Shown in pieces: positions 24,769-32,600 of a stretch of 35,453 nucleotides of DNA (positions are counted from its first letter, which is position 1; each line of letters starts with the position of its first letter). The notes beneath the pieces are model-generated. The model had not been told where the DNA came from, ran no database searches, and saw only the letters and a list, made by a program, of their open reading frames with translations. A program made the position numbers and the translations under genes. Source of the DNA: an uncultured Chitinophagaceae bacterium (lineage in GTDB: Bacteria > Bacteroidota > Bacteroidia > Chitinophagales > Chitinophagaceae); the NCBI GenBank assembly GCA_937900675.1, contig CALCEA010000051.1, positions 1 to 35,453 on the forward strand, in the 5' to 3' direction.

Positions 24769-25947
24769 ATGAAGAAGATTTTAAGTCATTTAAGTTTTTA
24801 TGTTTTATTAGCCATTTTAGTAGGTGTTATATTGGGCATTTTTGCTCCAAAACAAGCAGTTCAATTAGAACCCCTGGCCAAGGGTTTTATCAATATCATT
24901 AAACTATTTACCTACCCTATTATATTCTTAACCGTATCCCTAGGAATTGCTAGTATGGGCAGTTTAAAAAAAGTAGGCAGGATTGGATTTAGCGCATTAT
25001 TATATTTTGAAATTGTAAGCACCCTTTCATTGGCTATAGGAGTCATGGTAGCATTGATTGTACAACCTGGTCAAATTAATAAGGATGGATTGCAAATGCA
25101 GGATCCTTCTAAATACACAAAATCTACTTCATTTGATTTATGGGCTATTATTAAAGACAATACCAATTTACAGATACTTATTTTGGCCATTTTGGTTGGA
25201 TTTATTTTAAACTTTTTACAAAAGAAGGAAACCTATATTCATTGGCTAGGTCAAATAACCCACTATGTTTTTGTTGCACTAAAATGGGTAATGTATTTGG
25301 CTCCCCTTGGTGCATTAGGTGGTATGTCATATGCTATTGGGAAATATGGACTACACACTTTAATTCCTTTGGGTAAATTAATGGGTACCATGTATATTAC
25401 CATGGCATTATTCATCTTTGTAATACTTGGAGGAATATTAAAATACTACCAATTATCTATTTGGGATTTGATCAAACATATTAAAGAAGAATTATTAATT
25501 GTATTTGGTACTTCTTCTTCCGAACCTGCAATGCCTTCCTTAATGAATAAATTGGAGCATATTGGTTGTTCTAAATCTGTTGTAGGTTTAGTAGTACCTA
25601 CTGGATACTCATTTAATTTAGATGGTACTTCTATCTATTTATCCATGGCGGTTATTTTTATTGCACAATTGTACAATGTGCCTTTAAGTATTACCGAAAT
25701 GGTGACGATCATATTAATACTGATGTTAACCTCCAAAGGAGCTGCTGGTGTAACGGGAAGTGGATTTATTGTATTGGCAAGCACCTTAGCTACGCTTCAA
25801 AAAATTCCTATTGAAGGATTAGCATTTTTATTAGGAATAGATAAGTTTATGAGTGAAGCAAGAGCCATCACCAATATCATTGGCAATAGTGTTGCAACGA
25901 TTGTAATTGCTAAAACAGAAGGTGAAACGATAAAAATTCCAAGATAG
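24769..25947 (+). CDS. dctA: DctA-like C4-dicarboxylate:cation symporter
   Basis: The 392-residue membrane protein belongs to the DAACS/SLC1 elevator-transporter family. It has about eight hydrophobic segments, the first re-entrant hairpin tip GTSSSEPAMPSL, the TM7 motif SFNLDGTSIYLS, the second hairpin TSKGAAGVTGSGFIVL, and the C-terminal DKFMSEARAITNIIGNSVATIVIAK. The SEARAxTN segment resembles DctA, which imports succinate, fumarate and malate, more than glutamate transporters. Exact substrate is inferred. It is single-gene, divergent from gcdH and convergent with pyrF, with only two bases between the stop codons and no visible terminator. Confidence 0.88.
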   Translation: MKKILSHLSFYVLLAILVGVILGIFAPKQAVQLEPLAKGFINIIKLFTYPIIFLTVSLGIASMGSLKKVGRIGFSALLYFEIVSTLSLAIGVMVALIVQPGQINKDGLQMQDPSKYTKSTSFDLWAIIKDNTNLQILILAILVGFILNFLQKKETYIHWLGQITHYVFVALKWVMYLAPLGALGGMSYAIGKYGLHTLIPLGKLMGTMYITMALFIFVILGGILKYYQLSIWDLIKHIKEELLIVFGTSSSEPAMPSLMNKLEHIGCSKSVVGLVVPTGYSFNLDGTSIYLSMAVIFIAQLYNVPLSITEMVTIILILMLTSKGAAGVTGSGFIVLASTLATLQKIPIEGLAFLLGIDKFMSEARAITNIIGNSVATIVIAKTEGETIKIPR

Positions 25948-25949
25948 AA

Positions 25950-26756
25950 TTATCCCAAGAGTGCTTTCATCTCAAGCGCATATTGCTTTGCTTGCAATGC
26001 AGCTTCTTCTGCAAAATTTTCTTTGCTACTTGCGAAAATAATGGCACGACTTGCATTGACTAATAAGCCAATATCATTGTTCTTGCCAAACTTAGTGACT
26101 TCCTCTAAACTTCCACCTTGCGCACCAACACCTGGCACCAATAAAAAATGATTAGGGATGATTTTTCTAATACCAGCGAAATCTTCTGGCTTTGTTGCAC
26201 CCACTACAAACATCAATTGGTCAGCACTGGACCAACTAGATACTTGCTCCATCACAGACTCATATAAGAATTGACCGTTGCTTAATTTTTGTTGTTCAAA
26301 ATTCGCACTACCTACATTAGAAGTTAATCCTAAAACGATGGTGAATTTATTAGAATAAGCCAAGAAGGGTTCAATACTGTCTTTACCCATATAAGGTGCT
26401 ACAGTAATAGCGTCAAATGGTAATACTTCAAAAAAAGTTTTAGCATACTGTGCAGATGTATTTCCAATATCCCCTCTCTTAGCATCTGCAATGGTAAAAT
26501 GTGTAGATGGTATATGCGCTAGCGTTGCTTCCATTGCCTCCCAACCAGCAATGCCTTGTGATTCATAAAAAGCAGTATTAATTTTATAGCTCACGCAATA
26601 AGGTGCAGTGGCATCAATGATCGCTTTATTAAAAGCAATCACTCCTTCTTTGTTTTTAGGAAGATGAGCCGGCAATTTCTCCATATCCGTATCCAATCCA
26701 ACACATAAATAAGATTGTTTCGCCTTAATCTGGTCAACTAAAAATTGCTTTGTCAT
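25950..26756 (-). CDS. pyrF: Orotidine 5'-phosphate decarboxylase, long bacterial (type 2) form
   Basis: PyrF decarboxylates OMP to UMP, the last step of de novo pyrimidine synthesis. The 268-residue product is the longer subfamily, with GLDTDMEKLP near the N-terminus, the catalytic DAKRGDIGNT (91-100, Lys93) and the phosphate-binding LLVPGVGAQGG and NASRAIIF near the C-terminus. It starts six bases after the amylase gene on the same strand and has no promoter of its own in that gap, so it must depend on the upstream promoter at 28108 or on one inside the amylase gene. Confidence 0.95.
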   Translation of the reverse strand: MTKQFLVDQIKAKQSYLCVGLDTDMEKLPAHLPKNKEGVIAFNKAIIDATAPYCVSYKINTAFYESQGIAGWEAMEATLAHIPSTHFTIADAKRGDIGNTSAQYAKTFFEVLPFDAITVAPYMGKDSIEPFLAYSNKFTIVLGLTSNVGSANFEQQKLSNGQFLYESVMEQVSSWSSADQLMFVVGATKPEDFAGIRKIIPNHFLLVPGVGAQGGSLEEVTKFGKNNDIGLLVNASRAIIFASSKENFAEEAALQAKQYALEMKALLG

Positions 26757-26762
26757 GTTGGA

Positions 26763-28088
26763 TTATTTTTTTGCTTGCTTTTTTACAAATACTTTATAGC
26801 CCCATGCTGGCAATTGAAGCTGATGAATATCTTGGCTGACTTCTTTTGAAAATAATTCTTGATACCCTTCATTTAAACTAGTACCACTCAATATTACTTC
26901 ATGTGCATTAGCAGATAAATTTAACACAACTACCACTTTATCTTTTCCATTGGTTCTCTCATAAGCCATTACTTGAGCAGGATGATCTACGGCTAATCTT
27001 TTGAAATTTGCATTGTCTGAAAAAGCTGCATTATTTTTTCTCAAATGTAATAGTGTGCTATAAAATGTAGCTCTTTGATATTTAGCAAACTCAATAGGAT
27101 CTTTTTCAAAAAATGCAATGGGTCTTAAAACAGGTTCTTCTTGTCCACTATAAATCAGTGGCATGGTTCTATTATAAGTTTGAGTAAACACTGCAAATGG
27201 CGCATGGATAGCTCCAGGCATGGTTGCATAATCTGCTTTATTCCATGAATTCTCGTCATGATTACTAGTAAAGTATAATCTTTGTGCACCTTTCATAAAA
27301 TCAGCATCAATTTTGTTTAATACCGTATCTAATGAAAGAACTGTTTTTTTACCAGCAGCAATATCATTTAATGTATGAAACTCTGTCCAGCTATAAGTTG
27401 CATCAAAACCTGTTTCGTGTAGTTTTGGATCATCTGCCTCTGCCAAAAAATACAAGTTTCTAATCTGCTTTAACGCAGGGATGCATTTATTCCAAAAACT
27501 ATATGGTACACCCCAAGCAACATCAATTCTAAAGCCGTCTATCTTAGTTGCTTTCAACCAATACTTCATGGTATTGATCATGCTATCCTGCATCACCAAA
27601 TTATTAAAATTCAATTCTCTTGTATCAGACCAATCAGCCGTATAAATTGCTTTACCATTAGCATCTCTCTCATGAAAATCTGGATGTGTAGTTAACCAAG
27701 GATGATCTGCCCCTGAATGATTGGGTACATAATCTATTAATACCTTCATCCCTAAAGCATGCGCTTGATCCACTACTTGATTAAAATCTGCCAAGGTTCC
27801 AAACTCTTTATTTACCTCGGTATAACTTGCTACAGAATAATACGATCCTAAGGTACCCTTTCTGTCCACTTTAGAGATGGGTTGAATTGGCATAAACCAT
27901 AAAGTTTGTACCCCCATTTTTTGCAATCTTGGCAAATGCTTTGCGAATGCCTTGAATGTACCCTCCTTGGTATATTGACGAATATTTACTTCATAGATAT
28001 TGCCTTGATTCATGAAAGCTGGATGGCTTTGTTGAGCATTACTATTCAAAACCACCAATAATACTAGAACATTCAAAAGATATTTCAT
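26763..28088 (-). CDS. Exported GH13 alpha-amylase family glycoside hydrolase
   Basis: The 441-residue product has a signal peptide (about 1-18, ending SNAQ) and a GH13 barrel with all four conserved regions: DYVPNHS (119-125), GFRIDVAWG (185-193, nucleophile D189), LAEAD (215-219, acid/base E217) and TSNHDEN (274-280, D278). A small C-terminal beta domain follows (about 360-441). It should hydrolyse or transfer alpha-1,4-glucans in the periplasm or outside the cell. Subfamily and substrate are not decided. No starch-binding domain or SusC/D partners are nearby. It is upstream of and probably cotranscribed with pyrF, an unusual pairing. Confidence 0.9.
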   Translation of the reverse strand: MKYLLNVLVLLVVLNSNAQQSHPAFMNQGNIYEVNIRQYTKEGTFKAFAKHLPRLQKMGVQTLWFMPIQPISKVDRKGTLGSYYSVASYTEVNKEFGTLADFNQVVDQAHALGMKVLIDYVPNHSGADHPWLTTHPDFHERDANGKAIYTADWSDTRELNFNNLVMQDSMINTMKYWLKATKIDGFRIDVAWGVPYSFWNKCIPALKQIRNLYFLAEADDPKLHETGFDATYSWTEFHTLNDIAAGKKTVLSLDTVLNKIDADFMKGAQRLYFTSNHDENSWNKADYATMPGAIHAPFAVFTQTYNRTMPLIYSGQEEPVLRPIAFFEKDPIEFAKYQRATFYSTLLHLRKNNAAFSDNANFKRLAVDHPAQVMAYERTNGKDKVVVVLNLSANAHEVILSGTSLNEGYQELFSKEVSQDIHQLQLPAWGYKVFVKKQAKK

Positions 28089-28107
28089 AAGAGGTACTTT
28101 ATGGCTT

Positions 28108-28115
28108 CAAATTTA
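28108..28115 (-). promoter_or_regulatory. -7 promoter element for the amylase-pyrF unit
   Basis: The minus strand reads TAAATTTG, an exact TAnnTTTG match, 19 bases before the amylase ATG. It is only 13 bases from an opposing exact element for the lipoprotein gene, so the two promoters would compete. Confidence 0.6.
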
Positions 28116-28128
28116 CTACCTAAAGGTG

Positions 28129-28136
28129 TAACTTTG
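28129..28136 (+). promoter_or_regulatory. -7 promoter element for the small lipoprotein gene
   Basis: TAACTTTG is an exact TAnnTTTG match, but it ends only three bases before the chosen ATG at 28140. The transcript would start at or just inside the start codon, so the site may be a chance match or the message leaderless. Confidence 0.35.
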
Positions 28137-28139
28137 GGT

Positions 28140-28547
28140 ATGTTTAAGAAAATACCTTTATTTTTTATCCTTGCGTCTTTATGGATGAGTTGCCAATCTG
28201 GAGAATCATTTGAAAAAGCAGCAGATCCGTTGGAAGGTGGCAGAAATTTTATTGAAAACCTTTTACAGGGGGATATCAAAAAAGCTCATTTTTACATGAT
28301 GGCCGACCCTGAAAATGAGTCCTATTTTAAAAAATTATCAGACAATTATTTTAGCCTGGATAAAGAAGGTAGACAGCAATTAAGACAGGCTTCTATTCAA
28401 ATCAACGAAGTAAGTGCTATTGATGCCAATACAACGATTATCAATTACCAAACTTCTAACGAGTCCAGTGCCCGAAAATTAAAACTAATACAAACACCTG
28501 AGGGCTGGAAAGTGGACCTTAAATATTCTTATGGCCCCAATTTATAA
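28140..28547 (+). CDS. Small predicted lipoprotein, DUF4878-like
   Basis: Started at 28140, the product is 135 residues. It has a lysine-bearing, hydrophobic leader MFKKIPLFFILASLWMSC, so Cys18 should be lipidated. The frame opens 13 codons earlier (28101), but only the inner start gives a proper lipoprotein signal. The mature part (ADPLEGGRNFIENLLQGDIKKAHFYM and later TTIINYQ...KLKLIQTPEGWKVDLKY) has the helix-then-sheet pattern of small NTF2-like or DUF4878 domains that often occur as envelope lipoproteins. Function is unknown. It is divergent from the amylase gene and followed by a separately transcribed small gene. Confidence 0.8.
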   Translation: MFKKIPLFFILASLWMSCQSGESFEKAADPLEGGRNFIENLLQGDIKKAHFYMMADPENESYFKKLSDNYFSLDKEGRQQLRQASIQINEVSAIDANTTIINYQTSNESSARKLKLIQTPEGWKVDLKYSYGPNL

Positions 28548-28563
28548 GAATCGATAAAAAATG

Positions 28564-28571
28564 TATATTTG
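28564..28571 (+). promoter_or_regulatory. -7 promoter element for the 50-residue membrane protein
   Basis: TATATTTG is an exact TAnnTTTG match, 35 bases before the ATG at 28607. A TTTA at 28541-28544 could be a weak -33 element (19-base gap). This gives the small gene its own transcript. Confidence 0.6.
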
Positions 28572-28606
28572 CACCATAAAATAAAATAACCAATAATAAT
28601 TCAACA

Positions 28607-28759
28607 ATGGAAGCACAAGACAATACCAAAAAATACTGGGCATTATGTTTTACATGGTTAGCCGTAATGATCACTTTAATGTTTGTTTATAGAGAGTTCT
28701 TTTGGTTAGCTCTTCCTGGAACGGTTACTTATTTTGCAAAAGCAATGAAATTATTTTAA
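28607..28759 (+). CDS. 50-residue predicted membrane protein
   Basis: A reading frame of 50 codons starts MEAQDNTKKYWALCFTWLAV and ends YFAKAMKLF. It has a charged N-terminus, then one long or two short hydrophobic segments (about 10-27 and 31-44) rich in Trp and Phe, and a basic end. I recognise no family. Support for its being real comes from an exact promoter element 35 bases upstream, an A-rich sequence before the ATG typical of starts in this phylum, a strong terminator 17 bases after the stop, and no competing gene. It is too short for most gene callers. A small subunit or modulator of a membrane complex is possible, but nothing nearby indicates which. Confidence 0.7.
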   Translation: MEAQDNTKKYWALCFTWLAVMITLMFVYREFFWLALPGTVTYFAKAMKLF

Positions 28760-28775
28760 ATAGATTACTCCTTAT

Positions 28776-28811
28776 AAAAAAAAAGCCTCTCGTTTCGAGA
28801 GGCTTTTTTTT
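28776..28811. terminator. Bidirectional terminator after the 50-residue gene
   Basis: GCCTCTCG (28785-28792) pairs with CGAGAGGC (28796-28803) around a TTT loop. It is flanked by nine A and eight T, so it works in both directions. It also serves the convergent serine hydrolase gene. The same 8-bp stem recurs at 30786-30806. Confidence 0.92.
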
Positions 28812-29958
28812 ATTTCAATAACGCCAACGCAGCATCTAAATAAGAATATATTTCGGGCTGGTGATGATGTATTGGTTTAATGGGCTTTGTTTCACCCAAT
28901 CTAACCACCACTGCATTCTTTTCTTTTATAGCAAAAACATATTGTCCAAATAATCCATTTTGAAATGGTATAGTCATCCCCTTGTGTTGTATGATCCAAT
29001 ATTGGTAACCATAATAATCCACTGGATTATCTGATTCAGTTCTGTCTTTTAAATAGCCTGCTGGACTAGTTGCTTTAGCGATATAATTTGAATCCACAAT
29101 CTGCTTTCCACCCCAAGCGCCTTTATTTAATATTAATTGACCAAATCTAGCATAGTCTCTAGCAACCCCATTAAAACAACAAAACGCTTTTTCATGTTGT
29201 TGATCGCCATCTAATAACCAAAGTGCATTGGCTTCTGCACCCATGGGTTGTAAGAATCTTTCAGAAACTAAATGAGCAATATTATCTCCAAAAGCTTTTT
29301 CAACTACCAAGCCCAATACCTGTGTATCACCACTTCTATAATCCCAATAAGTTCCTGCGGGTTCTTTGGCTTCCATTTTATTTACCATGTATTCTTCATT
29401 ATCACCATAGTAACCATAGGCATTCATGCTGAAATAACTCTTGTCAGATTCTTTATAATTGGTGCCAGAACTCATGGTTAATAAATCTACAATTCTCACT
29501 TTACTTAATTCGCCATTTTTAAAGTGGGGCACATAATTACCTACGGGTTCTTCTAATGATTTGATTTTACCTTCTTGTACAGCAATGCCAATCAAAAGAG
29601 AAATGATACTTTTTGCTGCTGAAAAAGATCCACTCAAGGTTTTAGCATCATATCCATCAAAGTATTTTTCGTACACAATTTTGCCATTCTGAATGACTAA
29701 AAAAGCATGTGTATCATTGGAGTCCAAAGCCAACATTAAAGAGTCTGGCAATACTGTTTTATTATATGCACTATCCAAAGGCCAAAATTGAGGCGCTTCA
29801 GCAGCTTTCACTAACCTTGTTGGGTGTGTCTTATAATCATGAATGGAATGCTTTCCCCATTTTGAGAAGTTTCTTAAATGAGCAAAAGGAGGCGTATAAG
29901 CCAATCCAATGGTAATCAACACTAATACTAAAAAGCCGTAGAATAATTTCTTGATCAT
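28810..29958 (-). CDS. Membrane-anchored serine hydrolase of the class C beta-lactamase fold
   Basis: The 382-residue product has an uncleaved or poorly cleaved N-terminal membrane segment (about 5-21). A beta-lactamase/transpeptidase-fold domain follows, with the nucleophile motif SAAK (S113-K116) and a Y-x-S motif (Y207 in YWDYRSGD) in the place of YxN. A clear KTG or HxG third motif is not seen. Such proteins include esterases, D-amino-peptidases and penicillin-binding homologues; true beta-lactamase activity is not implied. The gene stands alone, convergent with the 50-residue gene and divergent from the nitroreductase. Confidence 0.87.
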   Translation of the reverse strand: MIKKLFYGFLVLVLITIGLAYTPPFAHLRNFSKWGKHSIHDYKTHPTRLVKAAEAPQFWPLDSAYNKTVLPDSLMLALDSNDTHAFLVIQNGKIVYEKYFDGYDAKTLSGSFSAAKSIISLLIGIAVQEGKIKSLEEPVGNYVPHFKNGELSKVRIVDLLTMSSGTNYKESDKSYFSMNAYGYYGDNEEYMVNKMEAKEPAGTYWDYRSGDTQVLGLVVEKAFGDNIAHLVSERFLQPMGAEANALWLLDGDQQHEKAFCCFNGVARDYARFGQLILNKGAWGGKQIVDSNYIAKATSPAGYLKDRTESDNPVDYYGYQYWIIQHKGMTIPFQNGLFGQYVFAIKEKNAVVVRLGETKPIKPIHHHQPEIYSYLDAALALLK

Positions 29959-30044
29959 ACACTAGTTATTTGATTTCTTATTAAACAACAATTCTTACTT
30001 TTAATTGTTTAGAACTATTAGGATTACCTAAATTAAATTATTAT

Positions 30045-30770
30045 ATGTCATTATCTCAATCATTTGATGAAATTGTTGAAAAAAGAAGGTCTAATAGAAA
30101 ATTCGACCCCGATGTGGAAGTGCCAGATGAAGTGATCAAAAAAAGTTTAGAGCGCGCTATTTTATCTCCCAATAGTAGTAATATGCAATTATGGGAGTTT
30201 TACTGGATCAAAGATCCTGCCTTACAAAAAGACTTTCATGAGTATTGCTTAAATCAAAATGCTGCTAGAACTGCGAAACAATTGGTGGTGTTTGTAACCA
30301 GACAGGATCATTGGAAAAAAAGAGTTCAATGGCATTTGGATATTATTAAAAAAGGTATCAGTGGGGAAACCACTCCTAACCAAGATAAATTAATGACCTA
30401 CTATGGTAAGTTAATGCCATTAGCATATGGTACAGACCATTTTGGTTTTTTAAGTTTAATTCGAAGAACCTTAAGTTCATTGATTGGCGCTTTTAGACCC
30501 ATGACAAGAATGAAAGGTAGAGCAGATCAAAGAATCACCGTACATAAATCTTGCGCTTTGGCTGCTCAAACATTTATGTTATCTATTGCAGCAGAAGGTT
30601 TTGAATCCTGTCCTATGGAAGGATTTGATGCAGTAAGAGTAAAGAAAGCATTGAATCTTCCAGAAATGGCGGAAGTGAATATGATTATTAGTGTGGGCAA
30701 AGGAACTCCAGCTGGCATCTGGGGTGAAAGACATAGAGTGCCTTATGAAGAAGTAGTGATTGTAAAATAA
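30045..30770 (+). CDS. Nitroreductase family FMN-dependent oxidoreductase
   Basis: The 241-residue product has the nitroreductase fold signatures: the N-terminal KRRSNRKFDPDVEVPDEVIKKSLERAILSPNSSNMQLWEFYWI, whose Arg, Ser and Asn residues bind FMN, and the C-terminal AAEGFESCPMEGFDAVRVKKALNLPEMAEVNMIISVGKG. Between them is a longer middle region (about 105-175) than in short NfsB-type enzymes, with LIRRTLSSLIGAFRPM, perhaps a lid or membrane-associated loop. Substrates are unknown; family members reduce quinones, nitroaromatics or flavins with NAD(P)H. The gene is single and closed by a strong terminator shared with the tmRNA gene. No exact -7 element is seen in the 86-base divergent gap. Confidence 0.9.
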   Translation: MSLSQSFDEIVEKRRSNRKFDPDVEVPDEVIKKSLERAILSPNSSNMQLWEFYWIKDPALQKDFHEYCLNQNAARTAKQLVVFVTRQDHWKKRVQWHLDIIKKGISGETTPNQDKLMTYYGKLMPLAYGTDHFGFLSLIRRTLSSLIGAFRPMTRMKGRADQRITVHKSCALAAQTFMLSIAAEGFESCPMEGFDAVRVKKALNLPEMAEVNMIISVGKGTPAGIWGERHRVPYEEVVIVK

Positions 30771-30780
30771 TCTTTACATA

Positions 30781-30812
30781 AAAAAGCCTCTCGCAAAACG
30801 AGAGGCTTTTTT
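30781..30812. terminator. Bidirectional terminator between the nitroreductase gene and tmRNA
   Basis: GCCTCTCG (30786-30793) pairs with CGAGAGGC (30799-30806) around a CAAAA loop, with an A run before and six T after. It closes the nitroreductase gene and lies just past the 3' end of tmRNA. The stem is identical to that at 28785-28803. Confidence 0.92.
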
Positions 30813-30819
30813 GTTACTG

Positions 30820-31189
30820 TGGAGTCGAGGGGAGTCGAACCCCTGTCCAAACAAAGCTACCATTGGTCTTCTACATGCTTATTGTTTTATTATTTGTCGG
30901 CAGTTTTCAGGAAAAACACAAACCAAAAAACTACTTAGCTGAATGGTACTTAAATAAGTGGCACAGCCTACACTTATCGCAACCCGTTTTGTTTTGATTG
31001 GGCGGAGGAACTGGTAACGGGCCTACCAATTCGCTCGGCCATAATGGAAGTTAATTCACTGAATTAAGCAGCCATGGCGTAATTTGCTTCGCCGTTTGAT
31101 TGTTTGATATTCAGATTAAAGTGCTAATTATCCAACGCACTGCATGCTTACCCCAACCGCTACTATTGCTGTCAAAACCATACGACCCC
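30820..31189 (-). ncRNA. ssrA: Transfer-messenger RNA (tmRNA)
   Basis: tmRNA rescues stalled ribosomes and tags the unfinished protein for proteolysis. The 5' end GGGGUCG (from 31189) pairs with CGACUCC near the 3' end, with a G-U at the third pair as in E. coli, and A30820 is the discriminator. The next genomic bases are CAG, so CCA is added after transcription. The T arm (CAGGGGUUCGACUCCCCU) is intact. The tag frame reads GGC GAA GCA AAT TAC GCC ATG GCT GCT TAA (31085 down to about 31056), giving GEANYAMAA, possibly preceded by Asn. Hydrophobic AMAA matches a Clp degradation signal, and ClpC is encoded in this window. It explains the long gene-free stretch 30771-31239. Pseudoknots were not traced base by base. 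Confidence 0.95.
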
Positions 31190-31216
31190 AATAATATCCC
31201 TAGGATAAGGAACCTA

Positions 31217-31224
31217 CAAAATTA
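31217..31224 (-). promoter_or_regulatory. -7 promoter element for tmRNA
   Basis: The minus strand reads TAATTTTG, an exact TAnnTTTG match, about 28 bases before the mature 5' end. The precursor would carry a leader of about 20 bases to be removed by RNase P. No terminator is visible between rseP and this site, so readthrough is possible. Confidence 0.6.
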
Positions 31225-31239
31225 CAACTATTTATTGGA

Positions 31240-32598
31240 TTACTTAAACAATCTCCAAAAGTCCAAACCCAACGCATAAAACATAAGGCCAAACATAATC
31301 AGCATACCCGTAATCTGAGCGTATTCCATAAACTTATCACTTGGCTTTCTGCGAGTGATCATTTCAAATAAAATAAACAATGCGTGTCCCCCATCCAAAG
31401 CAGGAATGGGTAATACATTCATGAAGGCTAATATAATTGAGAATACTCCAGTTAAAGTCCAAAATCTTTCCCAATCCCAATAAGAAGGAAAAGTATTACC
31501 AATGCTAATTAAACTACCCAAAGAATCATTCGGATTTACTTTGCCTGTAAAAATTTGCTTAATCCCTTGAATATAATTGTCCAAAGTAGTGAAGGTTCTT
31601 TTTATACCAAATGGGATAGACTGAATAAAATTAAACTCTTTGTGAACTGTTGTAAATAAATCAGCAGGCATTTTCAAGAACACTCCTAATTGACCAGATC
31701 CGTTGATGAATGCTTTTACATTCACTGTGTCAGCGCCTCTTAATAAAGTCACTACAACAATTGAATCTGCATATTTCTTTTTAATGTTCTCGAAATCCAA
31801 ACGATACTTTACTTCGTTTTGATTAATTGCAATTAAAGTATCTCCCTTTAAAAAAGCCCCGCCATCCATTGTAACTGCAGACTTACCAACAGAATCAACA
31901 ATAATAGGAATACGAGGAACCACAAAAGGCATGCTTGCTGATTTTTTGTTAGCAGCCAAAGTGGTGCTTAATGTGGATGGAATATTAATGTCAAAAGTAG
32001 AATCCCCTCTTTGTACTTGTATGGTTGCAGGATTGTTTAAAACCAATATAGATTCAACTGAACTAATGTCTTCAATTTCTTTTTGATCAATAGTCAAAAT
32101 TTTATCTCCTTCCTTGAATCCAATGCTTTTTGCAATATCGTTTACATGTAACCCATAAGTAACATTCTTTGCTGGTAAATTATCATCTCCGTATACCCAG
32201 CTCAATCCAATAAAAATTACAATGGCTAACAAAATATTTACAATTACACCTCCCAACATTACAATCAATCTTTGATAAGCTGGCTTTGATCTTAACTCCC
32301 ATTCTTCAGGTGCTTTTTTCAATTGATCCTTATCCATGCTCTCATCAATCATGCCACTAATTTTTACATAGCCGCCAAATGGAATCCATCCAATACCATA
32401 CTCCGTCTCTCCTATTTTCTTTTTCCAAAGACTAAATCCAGGATTAAAGAATAAATAAAATTTCTCAACTCTTGTTTTAAATAATCTTGCTGGAATAAAG
32501 TGACCCAATTCGTGCAAAACGACTAATATAGAAAAAGACAAAATAAATTGTGCTGTTTTCATTCCTACTGTTGCTAAATCAATTGCGCTGATAAACAT
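31240..32598 (-). CDS. rseP: RseP-type site-2 (M50) intramembrane metalloprotease
   Basis: RseP cleaves transmembrane substrates, classically anti-sigma factors, inside the membrane. The 452-residue product has the zinc-binding HELGH (29-33) in its first membrane segment, the GGYVK motif that follows, two PDZ-like periplasmic domains (about 140-330, with GLHVNDIAKSIGFKEGDKILTI), and the C-terminal NVLPIPALDGGH, whose Asp completes the zinc site. The start at 32598 is accepted; Met13 is an alternative. It lies two bases after dxr, a pairing widespread in bacteria. Whether it controls a sigma factor here cannot be seen from the window. Confidence 0.94.
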   Translation of the reverse strand: MFISAIDLATVGMKTAQFILSFSILVVLHELGHFIPARLFKTRVEKFYLFFNPGFSLWKKKIGETEYGIGWIPFGGYVKISGMIDESMDKDQLKKAPEEWELRSKPAYQRLIVMLGGVIVNILLAIVIFIGLSWVYGDDNLPAKNVTYGLHVNDIAKSIGFKEGDKILTIDQKEIEDISSVESILVLNNPATIQVQRGDSTFDINIPSTLSTTLAANKKSASMPFVVPRIPIIVDSVGKSAVTMDGGAFLKGDTLIAINQNEVKYRLDFENIKKKYADSIVVVTLLRGADTVNVKAFINGSGQLGVFLKMPADLFTTVHKEFNFIQSIPFGIKRTFTTLDNYIQGIKQIFTGKVNPNDSLGSLISIGNTFPSYWDWERFWTLTGVFSIILAFMNVLPIPALDGGHALFILFEMITRRKPSDKFMEYAQITGMLIMFGLMFYALGLDFWRLFK

Positions 32599-32600
32599 AA

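Noticed and set aside
30821..30860. T-arm-like sequence that could be a tRNA 3' half
   Set aside because: It is the tRNA-like end of tmRNA, pairing with the GGGGUCG at 31189; no anticodon arm is nearby.
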